Notes under the pieces: model-generated
The model's database searches: none
The model's input: the letters and a program-made list of their open reading frames with translations, nothing else
Told to the model about the DNA's origin: nothing
NCBI GenBank assembly: GCA_964057225.1
Contig: OZ059895.1
Location: forward strand, 12,462,001 to 12,526,000
Direction: 5' to 3'
DNA length: 64,000 nt
DNA from: Auanema rhodensis
Lineage: Eukaryota; Nematoda; Chromadorea; Rhabditida; Rhabditidae
In this document: positions 1 through 11,850 of the stretch, one piece after another
Position numbering within the stretch: position 1 is the first letter of the stretch
How the letters are laid out: each line of letters opens with the position of its first letter
Program-made: the position numbers and the translations under genes

Positions 1-37
1 ATCGGAGACGGCTTGGGAATCCCGGGTGCCGTAAGCT
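1..37 (+). rRNA. 5S rRNA gene, 3' end only (cut by window edge)
   Basis: Positions 83-119 of the gene. The canonical sequence is followed by TTTC and the T-rich terminator. Confidence 0.9.
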
Positions 38-52
38 TTTCAAATTTTTTTA

Positions 53-81
53 ACGATCATACCACGTTGAAAGTACGCCAT
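53..81 (+). repeat. 29-bp echo of 5S positions 5-33 in the spacer (representative)
   Basis: The segment ACGATCATACCACG...GCCAT repeats positions 5-33 of the 5S gene with one change (C9 to T). It starts 15 bp after the gene end (gene start +134). It is present after every complete gene, with a frequent second change (GCCAT to GCAAT). Its distance from the matching part of the gene is 130 bp, which is exactly the length missing from the 399-bp monomers. Confidence 0.9.
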
Positions 82-447
82 GCAGCTGATTTTCAATTTT
101 ATCTCTTCAGTAACAAATGTTTTTAATTTTCCAGCAGTTTTACTTAGATAGCTCAACCCAAGGCAACAAAATATCTTCAATCTTATTTCTATATTACAGT
201 TATAAATCAGTAGTTTATGAACCTTCATCTTAACTTTACTGTTTCTATCTATTTCCTATTGAAACAAACATTGTTTTAACACTATACAACTGTGAAACCT
301 TTTTTAATTTATTGTATTTGGAGCTCATAAGATTTGATATCATCGAGGAATTTAGATGTAACGTAGAAAATTACATAACTAACATGAAATTGGAAAAAAA
401 ACAATAACGAGGATAAGTATGTAAATCATTGAATATCAGATTTTTTC

Positions 448-480
448 GCTTACGACCATACCACGTTGAAAGTACGCCAT
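448..480 (+). pseudogene. 5S remnant (first 33 bp)
   Basis: The start of the gene joins directly to spacer (GCAGCTG). The internal control region needed for TFIIIA binding (about positions 50-97) is gone. 399-bp monomer. Confidence 0.9.
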
Positions 481-807
481 GCAGCTGATTTTCAATTTTA
501 TCTCTTCCGTAACAAATGTTTTTAATTTTCCAGCAGTTTTACTTAGATAGCTCAACCCAAGGCATCAAAATATCTTCAATCTTATTTCTATATTACAGTT
601 ATAAACCAGTAGTTTATGAACCTTCATTTTAACTTTACTGTTTCTATCTATTTCCTATTGAAACAAACATTGTTTAAACACTATACAACTGTGAAACCTT
701 TTTTAATTTATTGTATTTGGATCTCATAAGATTTGATATCATCGAGGGATTCAGATGTAACGTAGAAAATTACATAACTAACATGAAATTGGAAAAAAAA
801 CAATAAC

Positions 808-846
808 GAGGATAAGTATGTAAATCATTGAATATCAGGTATTTTC
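808..846 (+). promoter_or_regulatory. Conserved block upstream of 5S genes (representative)
   Basis: The 39 bp before the gene start are among the best conserved parts of the spacer and recur before nearly every complete gene. Complete genes usually have AGGTATTTTC just before the start, whereas remnants usually have AGATTTTTTC. Upstream elements help position RNA polymerase III on 5S genes in several animals. That role here is inferred from conservation alone. Confidence 0.35.
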
Positions 847-965
847 GCTTACGACCATACCACGTTGAAAGTACGCCATCCCGTCCGATCTGGCAAGTCA
901 AGCAACGTTGGGCCCGGTTAGTACTTGGATCGGAGACGGCTTGGGAATCCCGGGTGCCGTAAGCT
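847..965 (+). rRNA. 5S rRNA gene, canonical
   Basis: Reference copy for this window. It is 119 nt long; the ends GCTTACG and CGTAAGC pair as helix I. The structural RNA of the large ribosomal subunit, transcribed by RNA polymerase III from an internal promoter. The sequence GGATCGGAGACGGC is nematode-like. 529-bp monomer. Confidence 0.96.
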
Positions 966-979
966 TTTCAAATTTTTTT
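965..979 (+). terminator. RNA polymerase III terminator after 5S (representative)
   Basis: The gene ends in AAGCT and runs directly into TTTT, then CAAA, then a second run of seven T. A run of four or more T on the coding strand is the usual RNA polymerase III stop. The second run could serve as a backup. The same arrangement follows nearly every complete copy. Confidence 0.8.
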
Positions 980-1375
980 AACGATCATACCACGTTGAAA
1001 GTACGCCATGCAGCTGATTTTCAATTTTATCTCTTCCGTAACAAATGTTTTCAATTTTCCAGCAGTTTTACTTAGATAGCTCAACCGAAGGCAGCGAATT
1101 ATCTCTAATCTTATTCCTATATTACAGTTATAAACCAGTAGTTTATGAACCTTCATCTTAACTTTACTGTTTCTATCTATTTCCTATTGAAACAAACATT
1201 GTTTAAACACTATACAACTGTGAGACCTTTTTTAATTTATTGTATTTGGATCTCATAAGATTTGATATCATCGAGGGATTTAGATGTAACGTAGAAAATT
1301 ACATAACTAACATGAAATTGGAAAAAAAACAATAACGAGGATAAGTATGTAAATCATTGAATATCAGATATTTTT

Positions 1376-1494
1376 GCTTACGACCATACCACGTTGAAAG
1401 TACGCCATCCCGTCCGATCTGGCAAGTCAAGCAACGTTGGGCCCGGTTAGTACTTGGATCGGAGACGGCTTGGGAATCCCGGGTGCCGTAAGCT
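1376..1494 (+). rRNA. 5S rRNA gene, canonical
   Basis: Canonical gene with TTTTTG rather than TTTTCG at the upstream junction. The monomer is 547 bp because of an 18-bp tandem duplication in the spacer near 1613-1650. Confidence 0.95.
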
Positions 1495-1922
1495 TTTCAA
1501 ATTTTTTTAACGATCATACCACGTTGAAAGTACGCAATGCAGCTGATTTTCAATTTTATCTCTTCAGTAACAAATGTTTTTAATTTTCCAGCAGTTTTAC
1601 TTAGATAGCTCAACCCAAGGCATCAAAACAACCCAAGGCATCAAAATATCTTCAATCTTGTTTCTATATTACAGTTATAAACCAGTAGTTTATGAACCTT
1701 CATCTTAACTTTACTGTTTCTATCTATTTCCTATTGAAACAAACATTGTTTAAACACTATACAACTGTGAAACCTTTTTTAATTTATTGTATTTGGATTT
1801 CATAAGATTTGATATCATCGAGGGATTTAGATGTTACGTAGAAAATTACATAACTAACATGAAATTGGAAAAAAAACAATAACGAGGATAAGTATGTAAA
1901 TCATTGAATATCAGGTATTTTC

Positions 1923-2041
1923 GCTTACGACCATACCACGTTGAAAGTACGCCATCCCGTCCGATCTGGCAAGTCAAGCAGCGTTGGGCCCGGTTAGTAC
2001 TTGGATCGGAGACGGCTTGGGAATCCCGGGTTGCGTAAGCT
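1923..2041 (+). rRNA. 5S rRNA gene, variant A59G, G110T, C111G
   Basis: Three substitutions. The 110-111 changes lie beside helix I and may weaken it. This is the most diverged complete copy. Its 795-bp monomer contains a 5S-less fusion near 2405. Confidence 0.9.
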
Positions 2042-2717
2042 TTTCAAATTTTTTTAACGATCATACCACGTTGAAAGTACGCAATGCAGCTGATTTTCAA
2101 TTTTATCCCTTCCGTAACAAATGTTTTGAATTTTCCAGCAGTTTTACTTAGATAGCTCAACCCAAGGCATCAAAATATCTTCAATCTTATTTCTATATTA
2201 CAGTTATAAACCAGTAGTTTATGAACCTTCATCTTAACTTTACTGTTTCTATCTGTTTCCTATTGAAACAAACATTGTTTAAACACAATACAACTGTGAA
2301 ACCTTTTTTAATTTATTGTATTTGGATCTCATAAGATTTGATATCATCGAGGGATTTAGATGTAACGTAGAAAATTACATAACTAACATGAAATTGGAAA
2401 AAAAACTTTTACTTAGATAGCTCAACCCAAGGCATCAAAATGTCTTCAATCTTATTTCTATATTACAGTTATAAACCAGTAGTTTATGAACCTTCATCTT
2501 AACTTTACTGTTTCTATCTATTTCCTATTGAAACAAACATTGTTTAAACACTATACAACTGTGAAACCTTTTTTAATTTATTGTATTTGGATCTCATAAG
2601 ATTTGATGTCATCGAGGGATTTAGATGTAACGTAGAAAATTACATAACTAACACGAAATTGGAAAAAAAAACAATAACGAGGATAAGTATGTAAATCATT
2701 GAATATCAGATTTTTTC

Positions 2718-2750
2718 GCTTACGACCATACCACGTTTAAAGTACGCCAT
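2718..2750 (+). pseudogene. 5S remnant (first 33 bp), GTTTAAAG variant
   Basis: Truncated at the echo junction; G21 is changed to T (CACGTTTAAAG). 399-bp monomer. Confidence 0.9.
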
Positions 2751-3116
2751 GCAGCTGATTTTCAATTTTATCTCTTCCGTAACAAATGTTTTTAATTTTC
2801 CAGCAGTTTTACTTAGATAGCTCAACCCAAGGCATCAAAATATCTTCAATCTTATTTCTATATTACAGTTATAAACCAGTAGTTTATGAACCTTCATCTT
2901 AACTTTACTGTTTCTATCTATTTCCTATTGAAACAAACACTGTTTAAACACTATACAACTGTGAAACCTTTTTTAATTTATTGTATTTGGATCTCATAAG
3001 ATTTGATGTCATCGAGGGATTTAGATGTAACGTAGAAAATTACATAACTAACACGAAATTGGAAAAAAAACAATAACGAGGATAAGTATGTAAATCATTG
3101 AATATCAGATTTTTTC

Positions 3117-3149
3117 GCTTACGACCATACCACGTTTAAAGTACGCCAT
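3117..3149 (+). pseudogene. 5S remnant (first 33 bp), GTTTAAAG variant
   Basis: Same base change as the preceding remnant. The 540-bp monomer includes a ~142-bp internal spacer duplication with its junction near 3305. Confidence 0.9.
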
Positions 3150-3656
3150 GCAGCTGATTTTCAATTTTATCTCTTCCGTAACAAATGTTTTTAATTTTCC
3201 AGCAGTTTTACTTAGATAGCTCAACCCAAGGCATCAAAATATCTCCAATCTTATTTCTATATTACAGTTATAAACCAGTAGTTTATGAACCTTCATCTTA
3301 ACTTTAACCTTCATCTTAACTAACAAATGTTTTTAATTTTCCAGCAGTTTTACTTAGATAGCTCAACCCAAGGCATCAAAATATCTTCAATCTTATTTCT
3401 ATATTACAGTTATAAACCAGTAGTTTATGAACCTTCATCTTAACTTTACTGTTTCTATCTATTTCCTATTGAAACAAACATTGTTTAAACACTATACAAC
3501 TGTGAAACCTTTTTTAATTCATTGTATTTGGATCTCATAAGATTTGATATCATCGAGGGATTTAGATGTAACGTAGAAAATTCCATAACTAACATGAAAT
3601 TGGAAAAAAAACAATAACGAGGATAAGTATGTAAATCATTGAATATCAGGTATTTT

Positions 3657-3775
3657 GCTTACGACCATACCACGTTGAAAGTACGCCATCCCGTCCGATC
3701 TGGCAAGTCAAGCAACGTTGGGCCCGGTTAGTACTTGGATCGGAGACGGCTTGGGAATCCCGGGTGCCGTAAGCT
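3657..3775 (+). rRNA. 5S rRNA gene, canonical
   Basis: Canonical gene; one base (C) is missing from the usual upstream TTTTCG. 529-bp monomer. Confidence 0.95.
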
Positions 3776-4185
3776 TTTCAAATTTTTTTAACGATCATAC
3801 CACGTTGAAAGTACGCCATGCAGCTGATTTTCAATTTTATCTCTTCCGTAACAAATGTTTTCAATTTTCCAGCAGTTTTACTTAGATAGCTCAACCGAAG
3901 GCAGCGAACTATCTCTAATCTTATTCCTATATTACAGTTATAAACCAGTAGTTTATGAACCTTCATCTTAACTTTACTGTTTCTATCTATTTCCTATTGA
4001 AACAAACATTGTTTAAACACAATACAACTGTGAAACCTTTTTTAATTTATTGTATTTGGATCTCATAAGATTTGATATCATCGAGGGATTTAGATGTAAC
4101 GTAGAAAATTACATAACTAACATGAAATTGGAAAAAAAACAATAACGAGGATAAGTATGTAAATCATTGATTATCAGGTATTTTT

Positions 4186-4304
4186 GCTTACGACCATACC
4201 ACGTTGAAAGTACGCCATCCCGTCCGATCTGGCAAGTCAAGCAACGTTGGGCCCGGTTAGTACTTGGATCGGAGACGGCTTGGGAATCCCGGGTGCCGTA
4301 AGCT
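4186..4304 (+). rRNA. 5S rRNA gene, canonical
   Basis: Canonical gene. Its 794-bp monomer carries a second partial spacer joined near 4668 without a 5S gene. Confidence 0.95.
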
Positions 4305-4979
4305 TTTCAAATTTTTTTAACGATCATACCACGTTGAAAGTACGCCATGCAGCTGATTTTCAATTTTATCTCTTCCGTAACAAATGTTTTCAATTTTCCA
4401 GCAGTTTTACTTAGATAGCTCAACCGAAGGCAGCGAACTATCTCTAATCTTATTCCTATATTACAGTTATAAACCAGTAGTTTATGAACCTTCATCTTAA
4501 CTTTACTGTTTCTATCTATTTCCTATTGAAACAAACATTGTTTAAACACAATACAACTGTGAAACCTTTTTTAATTTATTGTATTTGGATCTCATAAGAT
4601 TTGATATCATCGAGGGATTTAGATGTAACGTAGAAAATTACATAACTAACATGAAATTGGAAAAAAAACTTTTACTTAGATAGCTCAACCCAAGGCATCA
4701 AAATATCTTCAATCTTATTTCTATATTACAGTTATAAACCAGTAGTTTATGAACCTTCATCTTAACTTTACTGTTTCTATCTATTTCCTATTGAAACAAA
4801 CATTGTTTTAACACTATACAACTGTGAAACCTTTTTTAATTTATTGTATTTGGATCTCATAAGATTTGATATCATCGAGGGATTTAGATGTAACGTAGAA
4901 AATCACATAACTAACATGAAATTGGAAAAAAAACAATAACGAGGATAAGTATGTAAATCATTGAATATCAGGTATTTTT

Positions 4980-5098
4980 GCTTACGACCATACCACGTTG
5001 AAAGTACGCCATCCCGTCCGATCTGGCAAGTCAAGCAACGTTGGGCCCGGTTAGTACTTGGATCGGAGACGGCTTGGGAATCCCGGGTGCCGTAAGCT
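4980..5098 (+). rRNA. 5S rRNA gene, canonical
   Basis: Canonical gene. 793-bp monomer with a 5S-less fusion near 5463. Confidence 0.95.
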
Positions 5099-5772
5099 TT
5101 TCAAATTTTTTTAACGATCATACCACGTTGAAAGTACGCAATGCAGCTGATTTTCAATTTTATCTCTTCCGTAGCAAATGTTTTTAATTCTCCAGCAGTT
5201 TTACTTAGATAGCTCATCCCAAGGCATCAAAATATCCTCAATCTTATTTCTATATTACAGTTATAAACCAGTAGTTTATGAACCTTCATCTTAACTTTAC
5301 TGTTTCTATCTATTTCCTATTGAAACACACATTGTTTAAACACAATACAACTGTGAAACCTTTTTTAATTTATTGTATTTGGATCTCATAAGATTTGATA
5401 TCATCGAGGGATTTGGATGTAACGTAGAAAATTACATAACTAACATGAAATTGGAAAAAAAACTTTTACTTAGATAGCTCAACCCAAGGCATCAAAATAT
5501 CTTCAATCTTATTTCTATATTACAGTTATAAACCAGTAGTTTATGAACCTTCATCTTAACTTTACTGTTTCTATCTATTTCCTATTGAAACAAACATTGT
5601 TTAAACACTATACAACTGTGAAACCTTTTTTAATTTATTGTATTTGGATCTCATAAGATTTGATATCATCGAGGGATTTAGATGTAACGTAGAAAATTAC
5701 ATAACTAACATGAAATTGAAAAAAAACAATAACGAGGATAAGTATGTAAATCATTGAATATCAGGTATTTTC

Positions 5773-5891
5773 GCTTACGACCATACCACGTTGAAAGTAC
5801 GCCATCCCGTCCGATCTGGCAAGTCAAGCAACGTTGGGCCCGGTTAGTACTTGGATCGGAGACGGCTTGGGAATCCCGGGTGCCGTAAGCT
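5773..5891 (+). rRNA. 5S rRNA gene, canonical
   Basis: Canonical gene; first half of a 928-bp dimer with the remnant at 6302. Confidence 0.95.
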
Positions 5892-6301
5892 TTTCAAATT
5901 TTTTTAACGATCATACCACGTTGAAAGTACGCAATGCAGCTGATTTTCAATTTTATCTTTTCCGTAACAAATGTTTTTAATTTTCCAGCAGTTTTACTTA
6001 GATAGCTCAACCCAAGGCATCAAAATATCTTCAATCTTATTTCTATATTACAGTTATAAACCAGTAGTTTATGAACCTTCATCTTAACTTTACTGTTTCT
6101 ATCTATTTCCTATTGAAACAAACACTGTTTAAACACCATACAACTGTGAAACCTTTTTTAATTTATTGTATTTGGATCTCATAAGATTTGATATCATCGA
6201 GGGATTTAGATGTAACGTAGAAAATTACATAACTAACATGAAATTGAAAAAAAAACATTGACGAGGATAAGTATGTAAATCATTGAATATCAGATTTTTT
6301 C

Positions 6302-6334
6302 GCTTACGACCATACCACGTTGAAAGTACGCCAT
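6302..6334 (+). pseudogene. 5S remnant (first 33 bp)
   Basis: Truncated at the echo junction. 399-bp monomer. Confidence 0.9.
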
Positions 6335-6700
6335 GCAGCTGATTTTCAATTTTATCTCTTCCGTAACAAATGTTTTTAATTTTCCAGCAGTTTTACTTAG
6401 ATAGCTCAACCCAAGGCATCAAAATATCTTCAATCTTATTTCTATATTACAGTTATAAACCAGTAGTTTATGAACCTTCATCTTAACTTTACTGTTTCTA
6501 TCTATTTCCTATTGAAACAAACATTGTTTAAACACTATACAACTGTGAAACCTTTTTTAATTTATTGTATTTGGATCTCATAAGATTTGATATCATCGAG
6601 GGATTTAGATGTAACGTAGAAAATTACATAACTAACATGAAATTGGAAAAAAAACAATAACGAGGATAAGTATGTAAATCATTGAATATCAGGTATTTTC

Positions 6701-6819
6701 GCTTACGACCATACCACGTTGAAAGTACGCCATCCCGTCCGATCTGGCAAGTCAAGCAACGTTGGGCCCGGTTAGTACTTGGATCGGAGACGGCTTGGGA
6801 ATCCCGGGTGCCGTAAGCT
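6701..6819 (+). rRNA. 5S rRNA gene, canonical
   Basis: Canonical gene; first half of a 928-bp dimer with the remnant at 7230. Confidence 0.95.
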
Positions 6820-7229
6820 TTTCAAATTTTTTTAACGATCATACCACGTTGAAAGTACGCAATGCAGCTGATTTTCAATTTTATCTCTTCCGTAACAAAT
6901 GTTTTTAATTTTCCAGCAGTTTTACTTAGATAGCTCAACCCAAGGCATCAAAATATCTTCAATCTTATTTCTATATTACAGTTATAAACCAGTAGTTTAT
7001 GAACCTTCATCTTAACTTTACTGTTTCTATCTATTTCCTATTGAAACAAACACTGTTTAAACACCATACAACTGTGAAACCTTTTTTAATTTATTGTATT
7101 TGGATCTCATAAGATTTGATATCATCGAGGGATTTAGATGTAACGTAGAAAATTACATAACTAACATGAAATTGAAAAAAAAACATTGACGAGGATAAGT
7201 ATGTAAATCATTGAATATCAGATTTTTTC

Positions 7230-7262
7230 GCTTACGACCATACCACGTTGAAAGTACGCCAT
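7230..7262 (+). pseudogene. 5S remnant (first 33 bp)
   Basis: Truncated at the echo junction. 399-bp monomer. Confidence 0.9.
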
Positions 7263-7628
7263 GCAGCTGATTTTCAATTTTATCTCTTCCGTAACAAATG
7301 TTTTTAATTTTCCAGCAGTTTTACTTAGATAGCTCAACCCAAGGCATCAAAATATCTTCAATCTTATTTCTATATTACAGTTATAAACCAGTAGTTTATG
7401 AACCTTCATCTTAACTTTACTGTTTCTATCTATTTCCTATTGAAACAAACATTGTTTAAACACTATACAACTGTGAAACCTTTTTTAATTTATTGTATTT
7501 GGATCTCATAAGATTTGATATCATCGAGGGATTTAGATGTAACGTAGAAAATTACATAACTAACATGAAATTGGAAAAAAAACAATAACGAGGATAAGTA
7601 TGTAAATCATTGAATATCAGGTATTTTC

Positions 7629-7747
7629 GCTTACGACCATACCACGTTGAAAGTACGCCATCCCGTCCGATCTGGCAAGTCAAGCAACGTTGGGCCCGGT
7701 TAGTACTTGGATCGGAGACGGCTTGGGAATCCCGGGTGCCGTAAGCT
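7629..7747 (+). rRNA. 5S rRNA gene, canonical
   Basis: Canonical gene; opens a run of six complete monomers with no remnant between them. Confidence 0.95.
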
Positions 7748-8157
7748 TTTCAAATTTTTTTAACGATCATACCACGTTGAAAGTACGCAATGCAGCTAAT
7801 TTTCAATTTTATCTCTTCCGTAACAAATGTTTTTAATTTTCCAGCAGTTTTACTTAGATAGCTCAACCCAAGGCATCAAAATATCTTCAATCTTATTTCT
7901 ATATTACAGTTATAAACCAGTAGTTTATGAACCTTCATCTTAACTTTACTGTTTCTATCTATTTCCTATTGAAACAAACATTGTTTAAACACTATACAAC
8001 TGTGAAACCTTTTTTAATTTATTGTATTTGGATCTCATAAGATTTGATATCATCGAGGGATTTAGATGTAACGTAGAAAATTACATAACTAACATGAAAT
8101 TGGAAAAAAAACAATAACGAGGATAAGTATGTAAATCATTGAATATCAGGTATTTTC

Positions 8158-8276
8158 GCTTACGACCATACCACGTTGAAAGTACGCCATCCCGTCCGAT
8201 CTGGCAAGTCAAGCAACGTTGGGCCCGGTTAGTACTTGGATCGGAGACGGCTTGGGAATCCCGGGTGCCGTAAGCT
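8158..8276 (+). rRNA. 5S rRNA gene, canonical
   Basis: Canonical gene. 529-bp monomer. Confidence 0.95.
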
Positions 8277-8686
8277 TTTCAAATTTTTTTAACGATCATA
8301 CCACGTTGAAAGTACGCAATGCAGCTGATTTTCAATTTTATCTCTTCCGTAACAAATGTTTTTAATTTTCCAGCAGTTTTACTTAGATAGCTCAACCCAA
8401 GGCATCAAAATATCTTCAATCTTATTTCTATATTACAGTTATAAACCAGTAGTTTATGAACCTTCATCTTAACTTTACTGTTTCTATCTATTTCCTATTG
8501 AAACAAACATTGTTTAAACACTATACAACTGTGAAACCTTTTTTAATTTATTGTATTTGGATCTCATAAGATTTGATATCATCGAGGGATTTAGATGTAA
8601 CGTAGAAAATTACATAACTAACATGAAATTGGAAAAAAAACAATAACGAGGATAAGTATGTAAATCATTGAATATCAGGTATTTTC

Positions 8687-8805
8687 GCTTACGACCATAC
8701 CACGTTGAAAGTACGCCATCCCGTCCGATCTGGCAAGTCAAGCAACGTTGGGCCCGGTTAGTACTTGGATCGGAGACGGCTTGGGAATCCCGGGTGCCGT
8801 AAGCT
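8687..8805 (+). rRNA. 5S rRNA gene, canonical
   Basis: Canonical gene. 530-bp monomer with one extra A in the spacer A-run. Confidence 0.95.
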
Positions 8806-9216
8806 TTTCAAATTTTTTTAACGATCATACCACGTTGAAAGTACGCAATGCAGCTGATTTTCAATTTTATCTCTTCCGTAACAAATGTTTTTAATTTTCC
8901 AGCAGTTTTACTTAGATAGCTCAACCCAAGGCATCAAAATATCTTCAATCTTATTTCTATATTACAGTTATAAACCAGTAGTTTATGAACCTTCATCTTA
9001 ACTTTACTGTTTCTATCTATTTCCTATTGAAACAAACATTGTTTTAACACTATACAACTGTGAAACCTTTTTTAATTTATTGTATTTGGAGCTCATAAGA
9101 TTTGATATCATCGAGAAATTTAGATGTAACGTAGAAAATTACATAACTAACATGAAATTGGAAAAAAAAACAATAACGAGGATAAGTATGTAAATCATTG
9201 AATATCAGGTATTTTC

Positions 9217-9335
9217 GCTTACGACCATACCACGTTGAAAGTACGCCATCCCGTCCGATCTGGCAAGTCAAGCAACGTTGGGCCCGGTTAGTACTTGGAT
9301 CGGAGACGGCTTGGGAATCCCGGGTGCCGTAAGCT
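9217..9335 (+). rRNA. 5S rRNA gene, canonical
   Basis: Canonical gene. 529-bp monomer. Confidence 0.95.
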
Positions 9336-9745
9336 TTTCAAATTTTTTTAACGATCATACCACGTTGAAAGTACGCCATGCAGCTGATTTTCAATTTTAT
9401 CTCTTCAGTAACAAATGTTTTTAATTTTCCAGCAGTTTTACTTAGATAGCTCAACCCAAGGCATCAAAATATCTTCAATCTTATTTCTATATTACAGTTA
9501 TAAACCAGTAGTTTATGAACCTTCATCTTAACTTTACTGTTTCTATCTATTTCCTATTGAAACAAACATTGTTTTAACACTATACAACTGTGAAACCTTT
9601 TTTAATTTATTGTATTTGGAGCTCATAAGATTTGATATCATCGAGGAATTTAGATGTAACGTAGAAAATTACATAACTAACATGAAATTGGAAAAAAAAC
9701 AATAACGAGGATAAGTATGTAAATCATTGAATATCAGGTATTTTC

Positions 9746-9864
9746 GCTTACGACCATACCACGTTGAAAGTACGCCATCCCGTCCGATCTGGCAAGTCAA
9801 GCAACGTTGGGCCCGGTTAGTACTTGGATCGGAGACGGCTTGGGAATCCCGGGTGCCGTAAGCT
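9746..9864 (+). rRNA. 5S rRNA gene, canonical
   Basis: Canonical gene. 529-bp monomer. Confidence 0.95.
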
Positions 9865-10274
9865 TTTCAAATTTTTTTAACGATCATACCACGTTGAAAG
9901 TACGCCATGCAGCTGATTTTCAATTTTATCTCTTCAGTAACAAATGTTTTTAATTTTCCAGCAGTTTTACTTAGATAGCTCAACCCAAGGCATCAAAATA
10001 TCTTCAATCTTATTTCTATATTACAGTTATAAACCAGTAGTTTATGAACCTTCATCTTAACTTTACTGTTTCTATCTATTTCCTATTGAAACAAACATTG
10101 TTTAAACACTATACAACTGTGAAACCTTTTTTAATTTATTGTATTTGGATCTCATAAGATTTGATATCATCGAGGGATTTAGATGTAACGTAGAAAATTA
10201 CATAACTAACATGAAATTGGAAAAAAAACAATAACGAGGATAAGTATGTAAATCATTGAATATCAGGTATTTTC

Positions 10275-10393
10275 GCTTACGACCATACCACGTTGAAAGT
10301 ACGCCATTCCGTCCGATCTGGCAAGTCAAGCAACGTTGGGCCCGGTTAGTACTTGGATCGGAGACGGCTTGGGAATCCCGGGTGCCGTAAGCT
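10275..10393 (+). rRNA. 5S rRNA gene, variant C34T
   Basis: CATCCCG reads CATTCCG. First half of a 928-bp dimer. Confidence 0.94.
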
Positions 10394-10803
10394 TTTCAAA
10401 TTTTTTTAACGATCATACCACGTTGAAAGTACGCAATGCAGCTGATTTTCAATTTTATCTTTTCCGTAACAAATGTTTTTAATTTTCCAGCAGTTTTACT
10501 TAGATAGCTCAACCCAAGGCATCAAAATATCTTCAATCTTATTTCTATATTACAGTTATAAACCAGTAGTTTATGAACCTTCATCTTAACTTTACTGTTT
10601 CTATCTATTTCCTATTGAAACAAACACTGTTTAAACACCATACAACTGTGAAACCTTTTTTAATTTATTGTATTTGGATCTCATAAGATTTGATATCATC
10701 GAGGGATTTAGATGTAACGTAGAAAATTACATAACTAACATGAAATTGAAAAAAAAACATTGACGAGGATAAGTATGTAAATCATTGAATATCAGATTTT
10801 TTC

Positions 10804-10836
10804 GCTTACGACCATACCACGTTGAAAGTACGCCAT
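10804..10836 (+). pseudogene. 5S remnant (first 33 bp)
   Basis: Truncated at the echo junction. 399-bp monomer. Confidence 0.9.
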
Positions 10837-11202
10837 GCAGCTGATTTTCAATTTTATCTCTTCCGTAACAAATGTTTTTAATTTTCCAGCAGTTTTACTT
10901 AGATAGCTCAACCCAAGGCATCAAAATATCTTCAATCTTATTTCTATATTACAGTTATAAACCAGTAGTTTATGAACCTTCATCTTAACTTTACTGTTTC
11001 TATCTATTTCCTATTGAAACAAACATTGTTTAAACACTATACAACTGTGAAACCTTTTTTAATTTATTGTATTTGGAGCTCATAAGATTTGATATCATCG
11101 AGGAATTTAGATGTAACGTAGAAAATTACATAACTAACATGAAATTGGAAAAAAAACAATAACGAGGATAAGTATGTAAATCATTGAATATCAGGTATTT
11201 TC

Positions 11203-11321
11203 GCTTACGACCATACCACGTTGAAAGTACGCCATCCCGTCCGATCTGGCAAGTCAAGCAACGTTGGGCCCGGTTAGTACTTGGATCGGAGACGGCTTGG
11301 GAATCCCGGGTGCCGTAAGCT
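11203..11321 (+). rRNA. 5S rRNA gene, canonical
   Basis: Canonical gene. 529-bp monomer. Confidence 0.95.
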
Positions 11322-11731
11322 TTTCAAATTTTTTTAACGATCATACCACGTTGAAAGTACGCCATGCAGCTGATTTTCAATTTTATCTCTTCAGTAACAA
11401 ATGTTTTTAATTTTCCAGCAGTTTTACTTAGATAGCTCAACCCAAGGCATCAAAATATCTTCAATCTTATTTCTATATTACAGTTATAAACCAGTAGTTT
11501 ATGAACCTTCATCTTAACTTTACTGTTTCTATCTATTTCCTATTGAAACAAACATTGTTTAAACACTATACAACTGTGAAACCTTTTTTAATTTATTGTA
11601 TTTGGATCTCATAAGATTTGATATCATCGAGGGATTTAGATGTAACGTAGAAAATTACATAACTAACATGAAATTGGAAAAAAAACAATAACGAGGATAA
11701 GTATGTAAATCATTGAATATCAGGTATTTTC

Positions 11732-11850
11732 GCTTACGACCATACCACGTTGAAAGTACGCCATTTCGTCCGATCTGGCAAGTCAAGCAACGTTGGGCCC
11801 GGTTAGTACTTGGATCGGAGACGGCTTGGGAATCCCGGGTGCCGTAAGCT
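11732..11850 (+). rRNA. 5S rRNA gene, variant C34T, C35T
   Basis: CATCCCG reads CATTTCG, one further step from the copy at 10275, so the two probably share ancestry. First half of a 928-bp dimer. Confidence 0.93.

Noticed and set aside
968..1156. Recurring 62-codon minus-strand frame (MKVHKLL... ) in many spacers, for example 968-1156, 3778-3966, 22696-22884 and 62006-62194
   Set aside because: It is open mainly in the CCGAAGGCAGCG spacer type and broken in most others, and it reads through the reverse strand of the 5S echo. Its recurrence is due to array copying. No protein-like features.
5981..6060. Splice-acceptor-like TTTTCCAG and ATTACAG motifs in spacers, suggesting a spliced spacer transcript
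   Set aside because: Present in every spacer by copying; no donor, open frame or leader sequence to support an exon.
9077..9271. Minus-strand 64-codon frame running over the 5' part of a 5S gene (also 31869-32063)
   Set aside because: It appears only where one extra A in the spacer run shifts frame, and it translates the 5S gene backwards.
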